DNA of 5,194 nucleotides from Desulfobacterales bacterium (GTDB lineage: Bacteria > Desulfobacterota > Desulfobacteria > Desulfobacterales > QNYZ01): the NCBI GenBank assembly GCA_029938515.1, contig JAOZUU010000168.1:1-5194 (forward strand), given 5' to 3'. Every line of letters starts with the position of its first letter. The first letter of the stretch is position 1. The notes below the pieces were generated by a model. The model was given only the letters and a program-made list of their open reading frames with translations, did not search any database and was not told the origin of the DNA. Shown one piece after another: positions 1 through 5,194 of this stretch. The position numbers and the translations under genes are program-made.

Positions 1-1
1 A

Positions 2-121
2 GCCTTTTCCTACTTTGATACCAATTACGCTGCGACTCTTACGGTAATTCTGCTGGGTCTTCTCGCCGTGATGGCGCTCATGCAGTTCTACGTCCTGGAT
101 AAACGGGTTCATTATCGATGA
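2..121 (+). CDS. ABC sugar importer permease, MalF/UgpA type (C-terminal fragment)
   Basis: Only the last 39 codons are present; the gene starts left of the window. The reading frame ends in TGA at 119-121. The visible peptide has a short periplasmic-like stretch (AFSYFDTNYAATLT), one strongly hydrophobic last membrane helix (VILLGLLAVMALMQFYVL) and a short basic cytoplasmic tail ending KRVHYR. This is the usual end of the first permease of carbohydrate ABC importers (MalF/UgpA/LacF group), where the last helix is followed by a very short positive tail. Its stop overlaps the ATG of the next permease gene (ATGA at 118-121), which indicates translational coupling and a two-permease heterodimer. 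Assignment rests on this tail plus the partner gene; the substrate cannot be read from it. Confidence 0.8.
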   Translation, partial: AFSYFDTNYAATLTVILLGLLAVMALMQFYVLDKRVHYR

Positions 122-948
122 AACCATCCGGCTCTCTCTCCCGCTATTTTCAAACCGTTCTCGAAACGGGCGCTGCATGGTTGCTGGCCATATTGTGGAT
201 TTCGCCACTGGTTTACGCCTTTTGGGCGGCTTTTCATCCCAGCGAATATGCGATCCATTTCGACTTTTTCGCACCCCTCACTCTGGAGCACTTTCGTGAA
301 GCGCTTTCCCAGGCGCCTTTTCTGCGCTATGCCTTCAACACCTTCATTCTGGTCACAATGATTCTCATCGCCCAGCTGATCCTTTGCACCCTCGCCGCAT
401 ATGCCTTTGCCCGATATCAATTTTATGGCAGCGAAATCGCCTTCGCCCTGGTGCTGGTCCAGTTGATGATTACTCCCGAAATTCTGATTGTAGAGAACTA
501 TGGGACTCTGGCCCATTTTGATCTTATCGATACGATTCTCGGAATTGGTCTGCCCTACATGGCCAGTGCATTTGGGATCTTTCTCTTGCGCCAGGCATTT
601 AAGTCGACACCCAGGGAACTCGAGGATGCTGCACGCCTGGAAGGGTGTGGCGTTTTTGGCGTATTGTGGCGTGTCTATGTCCCGCTGGCACGCCCCACCT
701 ATCTAGCCTACGGTCTGGTCTCCATCAGCCACCACTGGAACAACTTCCTCTGGCCGCTGATTGTAACCAACTCGGTAAAAACGCGTCCCTTAACCGTTGG
801 GTTAGGCATCTTCGGGGCCCCTGAATCAGGCGTTGACTGGTCTATTATTTCTGCGGCCACGCTGATGTCGGTCGCCCCACTGCTGATCGCTTTTCTTTTG
901 TTCCAGCGCCAATTTGTCCAGTCGTTTATGCACGCAGGTATTAAATAA
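118..948 (+). CDS. ABC sugar importer permease, MalG/UgpE type
   Basis: Inner-membrane subunit of a carbohydrate-type ABC importer, expected to pair with the permease encoded just upstream. The 276 residues match the usual size of the MalG/UgpE group. Hydrophobic segments lie near residues 17-38, 72-97, 105-125, 136-158, 195-216 and 242-263, giving six membrane helices. The cytoplasmic EAA loop, which docks on the ATPase subunit, is clear at about 167-192: ELEDAARLEG followed by a conserved spacing to YVPLARP. The segment HHWNNFLWPL (206-215) is also typical of this family. The start is the ATG of the ATGA overlap; there is no good Shine-Dalgarno, consistent with coupled translation. The tail ends in QSFMHAGIK. 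No ATPase or solute-binding protein gene follows, so substrate (sugar, polyol or glycerol phosphate) remains open. Family call is secure; UgpE versus another sugar permease is not. Confidence 0.92.
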   Translation: MKPSGSLSRYFQTVLETGAAWLLAILWISPLVYAFWAAFHPSEYAIHFDFFAPLTLEHFREALSQAPFLRYAFNTFILVTMILIAQLILCTLAAYAFARYQFYGSEIAFALVLVQLMITPEILIVENYGTLAHFDLIDTILGIGLPYMASAFGIFLLRQAFKSTPRELEDAARLEGCGVFGVLWRVYVPLARPTYLAYGLVSISHHWNNFLWPLIVTNSVKTRPLTVGLGIFGAPESGVDWSIISAATLMSVAPLLIAFLLFQRQFVQSFMHAGIK

Positions 949-1138
949 TTTCAGAAGGCACTGACAAAATTTCCTCATTCCAGCACTAATGATATGCTTC
1001 AACCATGCGACGTAAAAGCAGCCCCCTGATTCCCTCTGCATCCAACCTGAGGAGATCCGGAACGTGTTTCAAAACGAGATTTGTATCTTTCCTGGCCTCA
1101 TTCACCTTCCAAAGAGAAGCTCCTTACCTTAAATCATG
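949..1138. other. Intergenic region with no convincing gene or terminator
   Basis: The gap between the permease stop and the next promoter holds no recognisable gene. I see no strong GC hairpin followed by a T-run after the permease. Two small overlapping open frames exist: one on + from ATG 1005 to TGA 1142 (45 codons, no ribosome site, mostly basic and serine-rich) and one on - from GTG 1105 to TAG 986 (39 codons). The minus frame reads like protein (ARKDTNLVLKHVPDLLRLDA and onward) and may be a gene remnant or chance; its start is followed closely upstream by an in-frame TAA. Neither is called as a gene. Confidence 0.5.
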
Positions 1139-1167
1139 TTGACACGCACAATTTCTTGCAATACGTT
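1139..1167 (+). promoter_or_regulatory. Probable sigma-70 type promoter of the ATPase gene
   Basis: A perfect TTGACA (-35) lies at 1139-1144. Seventeen bases later is TACGTT at 1162-1167, a weak -10 that keeps the T, A and final T of TATAAT. Distance to the ATG at 1221 is about 54 bases. The -35 and spacing are seen directly; use as a promoter is inferred. The -10 sits inside a perfect inverted repeat (CTTGCAA at 1155-1161 and TTGCAAG at 1166-1172) and at the start of tandem repeats, so a repressor could cover it. Confidence 0.45.
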
Positions 1168-1203
1168 GCAAGCGAAACGTTATTAGCGAACCGTTTAAAA
1201 CGT
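1162..1203 (+). repeat. Three imperfect 14-base tandem repeats in the ATPase leader (operator-like)
   Basis: Three consecutive 14-base units are TACGTTGCAAGCGA (1162-1175), AACGTTATTAGCGA (1176-1189) and ACCGTTTAAAACGT (1190-1203). Units 1 and 2 agree at 10 of 14 positions, units 2 and 3 at 8 of 14. The core CGTT recurs exactly every 14 bases. The best-matching stretch is AGCGAAACGTT (1171-1181) against AGCGAACCGTT (1185-1195), 10 of 11 identical. The array also holds CGTTT-A-AAACG (1192-1202). It covers the predicted -10 and likely transcript start, as an operator would. The repeats are seen directly; the regulatory role is inferred. Confidence 0.5.
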
Positions 1204-1207
1204 ATAT

Positions 1208-1213
1208 AAAAGG
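1208..1213 (+). promoter_or_regulatory. Ribosome binding site for the ATPase gene
   Basis: AAAAGG lies 7 bases before the ATG at 1221 and supports that start. The protein also begins at the expected family N-terminus (MENPFKYGGVVRGTYFADR). Confidence 0.55.
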
Positions 1214-1220
1214 TGTTTCC

Positions 1221-2363
1221 ATGGAAAATCCTTTTAAATATGGCGGCGTGGTGCGTGGCACATACTTTGCCGACCGAAGAAGCGAGATAGCTGAGCTAAA
1301 ACATGAGATGAAAAACCTGAACCGGGTGTTTTTGGTATCTCCGCGTCGATTCGGGAAAACCTGTCTTCTTTTAAATCTGATTGATTCCCTTAAACGCAAC
1401 GGCTTTGCTTGCGCCTACATAGACCTGAATGCTTTTCCTGACATCCGTAGCCTTGCCGCCGCTCTGACAAGCGGTACATCAAAAGCTCTGGAAACCAATA
1501 AAGACAAGCTTCTTAAGATATTTTCAGGGTTCCAAAGACTTCGCCCTAAAGTGTCCGTAGACCAGGATGGAACAATTAGTGCCGGGGTGGAGCTGGCCTT
1601 TGACGAAAGAGAGGCGCTTTCGGCCCTCCTGGAAGGAATGGGTCATGCTGAAACGCTGGCAGCAAAAAAGGGAAAAAAACTGGTAGTCATTATTGATGAA
1701 TTTTCCGATCTTGAAAAATACAATGGCTATACAATGGAGAAAGCGCTGCGCTCGGAGATACAAAAACATAATCATATCGGCTATATCTTTTCCGGATCAG
1801 AGCAGTCAGTTATGCTATCGATGATTCGTGACCGAAAGCGTGCCTTTTACAAACTGGGTCGCATTATGGAACTTGGCCCAATTAAAAGAGAGGCATATAC
1901 CAACTTTATATTAAATTGGCTTAAAAAAGGAGAATATAAGATAGGTGGAGAAGGATTTACCCGAATATTCGATATCGGCGATGATGTCCCCTATAATATT
2001 CAGCGGCTGTGCAATGTAATGTGGGATGCCGCTGCCGAATCACGTCAGATTGAGCCGTCCTTGATCGAGAAACTCCCGATAGTCATCGCACGACAGGATT
2101 CGCCGCATTACGAAATGCTATGGCATTCGACCTCTCAATCTCAAAAAGTCCTTCTGATCGCCCTAAGCAAAGACCAGACGGCAAAGCCGTTTTCAAAAGA
2201 TTTTCAGCTAACGCATCGTATTGGGCCGTCATCATCCATCAAGGCGTCGCTTGATTCGCTTTTAAAAAAAGGGATTCTTTATAAAACACTAAAGGGCCGT
2301 TACTGCTTTACGGATCTATTTATGCCTTACTGGATTGACTATATCAAAAAACAAATCAGATGA
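1221..2363 (+). CDS. P-loop ATPase of the ATPase_2 (archaeal-type AAA/STAND-like) family
   Basis: Predicted cytoplasmic ATP-binding protein of 380 residues; biological role unknown. It opens with NPFKYGGVVRGTYFADRRSEI (3-23), the usual ATPase_2 entry where a short 'NPF...F.gR..Ei' segment precedes the P-loop. Walker A is the family variant SPRRFGKT (40-47), with arginines in place of the small residues of classical P-loops. Walker B is KLVVIIDEF (153-161) with the D159-E160 pair. A sensor-1-like strand is YIFSGSE (188-194), and KLGRIMELGPI (211-221) is the conserved stretch after it. DDVPYNIQRLCNVMWD (254-269) belongs to the helical lid. The C-terminal part (about 305-380: QKVLLIALS, a variable loop, SSSIKASLDSLLKKGILYK, then YCFTDLFMPYWIDYI) has the pattern of a winged helix that ends this family. 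All expected motifs are intact. The gene appears more A+T rich than its neighbours, stands alone, and carries its own promoter and leader repeats, which suggests a mobile or accessory gene. Proteins of this group occur widely in multicopy archaeal and bacterial families with no settled function; some STAND relatives act in signalling or phage defence, but nothing here proves that. Confidence 0.88.
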   Translation: MENPFKYGGVVRGTYFADRRSEIAELKHEMKNLNRVFLVSPRRFGKTCLLLNLIDSLKRNGFACAYIDLNAFPDIRSLAAALTSGTSKALETNKDKLLKIFSGFQRLRPKVSVDQDGTISAGVELAFDEREALSALLEGMGHAETLAAKKGKKLVVIIDEFSDLEKYNGYTMEKALRSEIQKHNHIGYIFSGSEQSVMLSMIRDRKRAFYKLGRIMELGPIKREAYTNFILNWLKKGEYKIGGEGFTRIFDIGDDVPYNIQRLCNVMWDAAAESRQIEPSLIEKLPIVIARQDSPHYEMLWHSTSQSQKVLLIALSKDQTAKPFSKDFQLTHRIGPSSSIKASLDSLLKKGILYKTLKGRYCFTDLFMPYWIDYIKKQIR

Positions 2364-2408
2364 TCCTTGCGTAAAAATCATCGGGTCGACAAATTCGTTG
2401 AGTCTTTT

Positions 2409-2430
2409 GAAAAACACAGAGTGTTTTTTC
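2409..2430. terminator. Hairpin between convergent genes, possible bidirectional terminator
   Basis: AAAAACAC (2410-2417) and GTGTTTTT (2421-2428) form an 8-base-pair stem with an AGA loop, ending in a run of six T on the + strand; the opposite strand also gives a T-rich tail. It lies 46 bases past the ATPase stop and 8 bases past the stop of the convergent nitroreductase-like gene, where a shared terminator is expected. The stem is mostly A-T pairs, so strength is doubtful. Confidence 0.5.
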
Positions 2431-2437
2431 TAAGGCA

Positions 2438-3964
2438 CTAAAACCGCTTTACCGGCCCGGTCGCTACAAGATAGAGCAAGGCGGAGTCCTCATTCAGACT
2501 GAGGAGTTTTTGGGCTTCACCATCATAAAGCGCACCGATGCCGCAACATCCCAACCCCAGTGCGGTGGCGCCGAGATAGATCAGCTGGCCCAGCCGGCCG
2601 GCGTTCAGCATGGCGTAGCGGTAGCCCCGGGCACCGTAATGGCGGTCAATCTCCTTCAGATTGGCCATAAACAAAAAATGGGTCGCGGCATTGGTCAGCC
2701 ATTTCTGATCCAGGCAAACCGATGCCATTGGTTCGAGCAAGTTGCCGGAGATGATCTGTCCCGCACGTCTTTTTTCAGGATCGAGAAGGTAAAATCCGGG
2801 CTCGAATCCATCGATATTCCCTGTGAGAAAACCGACAGTAAGACAGGCAAAAGGATCATCATCCCCATCTTGCCGGGCAGACCGGCACAAAAGATCGAGC
2901 AGGCGCATGAATTTCTTTTTCGCCAGCGATTGGTTGATGTAGTTCCTTTTAGAGCGGCGATGCAGGACCGCCTGGGCGTAAGATCGTTCTTCGCTATCCG
3001 CATCTGATTTTTCAATGGAGACCCAGGAGGTCGGTGTCACTCCAATGTCGTTAAACATCGTCACCTGGACCCGGTCAGACGCGGGTTCCTGGGTGCCTGC
3101 CCGGTAGATCTCTAAAATATCGTCATAAACCACTTCGCGACGCGATACCCGGCCGGCCGCGATTATTTCAGCAGGCAATGGATCGACGGCCATGATATCC
3201 TGAGAGACCGGTACCTGAGTAGCCGGTAAGGGCTTGCCCAAAACATTGACACAGACCAACCCCACTTCCCGCCGGCCGTCCAGGCCGATCAGCCGGCCCA
3301 CCTTTTCGTCGCTAAAATCGTAGTGGCAGGTAAATGCCAGATCCACCGAAGCCAGGGCTAAAAAAAGGTTTTCCAATAGATGTCCGGTATCCAGAAGCAC
3401 ATATCTGAAGGCACGGGCCCTGTATTTCCAGGCGCTTCTAAAAAAAATCCCCGTCAGGAAAAACGATGCGGACAGATGGCGATTCTCAGATAAGGTTCTG
3501 CGAATTTCGTTCAGAAAGCTACCGGACCTTAAAGGAGTTAAGGCGAAATTATCAGCCCCGAAATGATAAATCCCCGGTTCCAGGTTTTTGGCATCGAATA
3601 TACCCACGTACATTTCCGCCGGGTAAAGGGCGCCGGCCGAGGCCACCGACCGATAATAAAAATCCTTGCCGGCTTGTCGGCTTTTAGCGGTAATTCCTCC
3701 GGTAAGATACAAAAGTTGCGAGATCTGATCCCTATTAAGCGTTTTGAGATCAGGCCGGTTGACGGGCTGTGACGTCAGGTCCCAGAGGGAATTTTCGGGA
3801 AATCGGGAGACGGTCATAAGAGGAATCGCCTGAATCCCGGCGTATTTTTTAAACGGGTTCGGTTGATTTTCCCAGTCTAAAAAATGCCCATCCATGCGAT
3901 CGCGATCATAACTGGTTTTCCAATGATATTCGGCGCCGGTTGTAATGATCGGTTTAGCATCCAT
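2438..3964 (-). CDS. Tandem SagB/nitroreductase-like flavoprotein
   Basis: Likely FMN-binding oxidoreductase of the SagB/ThcOx branch of the nitroreductase superfamily, with two domains in one chain. The frame is open to an ATG at 3976, but that codon has no ribosome site; the ATG at 3964 has GGAAG 5 bases upstream and is preferred, giving 508 residues (numbering below). An N-terminal segment EYHWKTSYDRDRMDGHFLDW (12-31) matches the SagB-family lead-in. Half one (about 70-250) has the hallmark RSVASAGALYPAE (105-117), the helix YRARAFRYVLLDTGHLLENL (181-200) and VGRLIGLDGRREVGLVCVNV (222-241). Half two (about 330-508) has HRRSKRNY (335-342), GFEPGFYLLD (386-395), YRYAMLNAGRLGQLIYLG (448-465) and GLGCCGIGALYD (470-481). 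Half one lacks the arginine-rich RRSxR motif; half two has it but lacks SAGALYP. A single working site shared between halves is possible. SagB proteins oxidise azoline rings in RiPP pathways, but no YcaO protein or precursor peptide is nearby, so the substrate is unknown. It is the last gene of a three-gene - strand unit, 47 bases after the preceding stop. Family call is strong, function open. Confidence 0.85.
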   Translation of the reverse strand: MDAKPIITTGAEYHWKTSYDRDRMDGHFLDWENQPNPFKKYAGIQAIPLMTVSRFPENSLWDLTSQPVNRPDLKTLNRDQISQLLYLTGGITAKSRQAGKDFYYRSVASAGALYPAEMYVGIFDAKNLEPGIYHFGADNFALTPLRSGSFLNEIRRTLSENRHLSASFFLTGIFFRSAWKYRARAFRYVLLDTGHLLENLFLALASVDLAFTCHYDFSDEKVGRLIGLDGRREVGLVCVNVLGKPLPATQVPVSQDIMAVDPLPAEIIAAGRVSRREVVYDDILEIYRAGTQEPASDRVQVTMFNDIGVTPTSWVSIEKSDADSEERSYAQAVLHRRSKRNYINQSLAKKKFMRLLDLLCRSARQDGDDDPFACLTVGFLTGNIDGFEPGFYLLDPEKRRAGQIISGNLLEPMASVCLDQKWLTNAATHFLFMANLKEIDRHYGARGYRYAMLNAGRLGQLIYLGATALGLGCCGIGALYDGEAQKLLSLNEDSALLYLVATGPVKRF

Positions 3965-3975
3965 ATTATCTTCCA
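3965..3975 (-). promoter_or_regulatory. Ribosome binding site that decides the start of the SagB-like gene
   Basis: On the minus strand the bases ATGGAAGATAATATG contain two in-frame ATGs. GGAAG sits 5 bases before the second (3964), while the first (3976) is preceded by a pyrimidine-rich stretch with no Shine-Dalgarno. This favours 3964; the four-residue extension MEDN adds nothing conserved that I recognise. Confidence 0.45.
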
Positions 3976-4011
3976 TGCACAGAGATGAGGCCGGATTTCT
4001 GTTTGTGGATT

Positions 4012-4422
4012 TTATTCTTTCCGTGTTCCTAAAAATTGCAGACCGGACAGATAAGCCTCAAACCCCTTTTCCGGGATCTGCCGCCAGGGTCGGATGGGGA
4101 TAAAATGAAGGCTCGAATGGACATCCGGCGTGAATACTTTTCCTGATCTGATTTGCGGATTGGGAAGGCGATATTTAAAATCACCGGTTAGGTCGAGGAT
4201 AAGATCGATCTCATCGGTTTCATCCAGCAGCTCAATCAAAAGATGATTTGCGACGGTCGCATACCCCTTTAGCTGACGGATTCCCCGCCGGCCATAGTAG
4301 ATATCGATAACGGTATCGGCCAGTATCACGGCACGGGTATCATCCGGTGTTACCAAGACGGCCCGTTCGGCCAGATACCGGCCCTCATCAAAAACAATCC
4401 ATTCATTTGACAGGTCTTTCAT
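4012..4422 (-). CDS. Uncharacterised 136-residue protein
   Basis: I do not recognise this protein. It is soluble by appearance: no signal peptide, no membrane helix, no cysteine and no classical catalytic motif. The N-terminal half alternates hydrophobic and charged residues (RAVLVTPDDTRAVILADTVI, 20-39) as in a beta-rich fold, followed by YYGRRGIRQLKGYATVANHL (42-61) and an acidic stretch LLDETDEIDLILDLTGD (65-81). The C-terminal third is rich in proline and aromatics (HFIPIRPWRQIPEKGFEAYL, 110-129). The ATG at 4422 has AGGAG only 1 base away, too close; an AGGA overlapping the upstream stop (4432-4435, 9-base spacing) fits better. It begins 11 bases after the stop of the MBL-fold gene and ends 47 bases before the SagB-like start, so it is almost certainly co-transcribed with both. 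Coding is supported by operon position, sensible composition and the same codon style as its neighbours. Possible roles include an accessory or scaffold protein for the flavoenzyme; this is inference. Confidence 0.75.
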   Translation of the reverse strand: MKDLSNEWIVFDEGRYLAERAVLVTPDDTRAVILADTVIDIYYGRRGIRQLKGYATVANHLLIELLDETDEIDLILDLTGDFKYRLPNPQIRSGKVFTPDVHSSLHFIPIRPWRQIPEKGFEAYLSGLQFLGTRKE

Positions 4423-4433
4423 TCTCCTGAATC

Positions 4434-5194
4434 CTATCCATCAATCGTCAGCGTTTCGCCGGGTTCGGGTAAAAAAGCATGAATATTTTCAAGGGAATCG
4501 AGTTGCCGGCGAACCGTTTCAGCATGATTTTTACGGACATCGCGATTCATATGAACCAGGGCCAGATGTCTGGTGCCGGTTTTCCGGGCAAAGGTGATAC
4601 ACCCATCCACCGATCCATGCGCCTCAATAATCGGCTCCACTCCGAAAGCTTCATGGACGACAAGATCGCATCCCCTGGCCAGCGCCACGGCTTCGTCGGA
4701 GGGCCGGCCGTCACCGCTGTAATACAAGCTGCCTGTCTTTCCATCGAGTCGCAGGGCCAGGCAGGGTTTTGAATGCCGGTTGGGGGCAAACGACCAGTGC
4801 AGGTCAAACAAATCAAGATCCCGACCCGGATGGACTTCGACAAAATCAACCTTGAAGGCAACTTTGGCGTAAAACCCCGGATAGGCCAGTTCCATGGCAC
4901 CGAGGACTTTTTCTTCCACCCCCGACTGGCCGATGATGGCCAATGGTCGGGTGCGTTCTTCTTCCCAGAAGCGCAGCAAAAGCAGCGGCAATCCGAAGAA
5001 ATGATCGCCGTGAAAATGGGATATCCATACCGCATCAAGCCCCATCGGTTCAGGTGATGTCTGCCAGAACGTATGGGCGGCGGTAAAGCCGCAGTCCAGA
5101 AGGATCTGCCGCTGATTTATCTGGTCATCGGTGAGAACCAGCAACGATGTGTTGGGCAAATTTTCATCGAAGGCCTCGCCCACGCCCGTGAAGA
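4434..5194 (-). CDS. Metallo-beta-lactamase-fold hydrolase, RNase Z-like (N-terminus cut by window edge)
   Basis: Predicted two-zinc hydrolase of the MBL superfamily, nearest in style to RNase Z/ElaC. The frame stays open to the right edge. A GTG at 5183 could be read as a start, but codons beyond it add F-T-G before VGEAFDENLPNTSLLV, the usual first strand of this family (a G-x-G-x-A segment then N-T-S), so the true start lies outside. Counting that GTG as residue 1: metal motif SHFHGDH at 55-61 (bases 5018-5001 for the core), followed by FFGLPLLLLRFW as in RNase Z; RHS at 136-138; YSGDGRPSDE (155-164) with the bridging Asp158; VVHEAF (175-180); HGS (189-191); and LVHMNRD (209-215) with the last metal His211. 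All ligands expected for an active enzyme are present. The long exosite arm of tRNA-processing RNase Z is not evident, so tRNA 3' processing is uncertain; a phosphodiesterase or lactonase-like role is equally possible. First visible gene of the - strand unit; the promoter is out of view. Confidence 0.88.
   Translation of the reverse strand, partial: FTGVGEAFDENLPNTSLLVLTDDQINQRQILLDCGFTAAHTFWQTSPEPMGLDAVWISHFHGDHFFGLPLLLLRFWEEERTRPLAIIGQSGVEEKVLGAMELAYPGFYAKVAFKVDFVEVHPGRDLDLFDLHWSFAPNRHSKPCLALRLDGKTGSLYYSGDGRPSDEAVALARGCDLVVHEAFGVEPIIEAHGSVDGCITFARKTGTRHLALVHMNRDVRKNHAETVRRQLDSLENIHAFLPEPGETLTIDG

Noticed and set aside
112..516. 134-codon minus-strand open frame opposite the permease
   Set aside because: The + strand permease has intact EAA loop and helices; the antisense frame is Gln/Gly/Lys-rich with no recognisable features.
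1005..1142. 45-codon + strand open frame before the ATPase
   Set aside because: No ribosome site, no recognisable sequence, and it ends inside the -35 element.
2359..2382. Inverted repeat GATGAT / ATCATC at the ATPase stop codon
   Set aside because: Only a 6-base stem with a 12-base loop and no T-run; the hairpin at 2409-2430 is the better terminator candidate.
2510..3007. 165-codon + strand open frame
   Set aside because: It lies antisense inside the SagB-like gene, has no family features, and its length is explained by the high-GC coding strand opposite.
3977..4011. Possible hairpin ACAGA/TCTGT before the SagB-like gene
   Set aside because: Five base pairs with a long loop is within chance expectation, and nothing extends the stem.
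4547..5038. 163-codon - strand open frame in another frame of the MBL gene
   Set aside because: It overlaps the MBL gene, whose metal-ligand motifs are complete in the main frame; this frame is rich in Trp, Arg and Ser with no domain.
5181..5183. GTG as the start of the MBL-fold protein
   Set aside because: The frame continues upstream to the window edge, and the extra residues F-T-G complete the conserved first strand before VGEAFDENLPNTS, so the true start is outside.

Overview
The window reads as a piece of a Gram-negative bacterial chromosome of moderate GC. The gene mix (MalFG-type sugar importer, archaeal-type AAA ATPase, tandem SagB-like flavoenzyme, MBL hydrolase) would suit a Desulfobacterota-like genome. 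That placement is an inference from protein style and codon choice; there is no rRNA or marker gene to fix it.

Left block, + strand, 1-948: the last 39 codons of one ABC-importer permease (MalF/UgpA type) overlap by an ATGA the complete second permease (MalG/UgpE type, 118-948). No ABC ATPase or binding protein follows within the window, so the rest of the transporter must lie upstream or elsewhere.

Middle block, 949-2437: a 272-base gap ends in a likely promoter with an unusual set of about three 14-base tandem repeats. It drives a stand-alone 380-residue P-loop ATPase of the ATPase_2 / STAND-like type with a C-terminal winged-helix-like part (1221-2363). This gene looks more A+T rich than its neighbours and has no co-directional partner. 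A short A/T-stem hairpin (2409-2430) closes it and faces the convergent operon.

Right block, - strand, 5194 down to 2438: three closely spaced co-directional genes. In order of transcription they are an RNase Z-like metallo-beta-lactamase-fold hydrolase whose N-terminus is cut by the window edge, a 136-residue protein I do not recognise, and a 508-512-residue protein made of two SagB/nitroreductase-like halves. The two halves keep different parts of the usual flavoenzyme signature. No RiPP precursor, YcaO cyclodehydratase or transporter is visible, so the usual azoline-oxidising role of SagB proteins cannot be assumed. This three-gene cassette is the best candidate here for something not yet described, followed by the ATPase with its iteron-like control region. 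No tRNA, rRNA, CRISPR array, insertion sequence or attachment site was seen.
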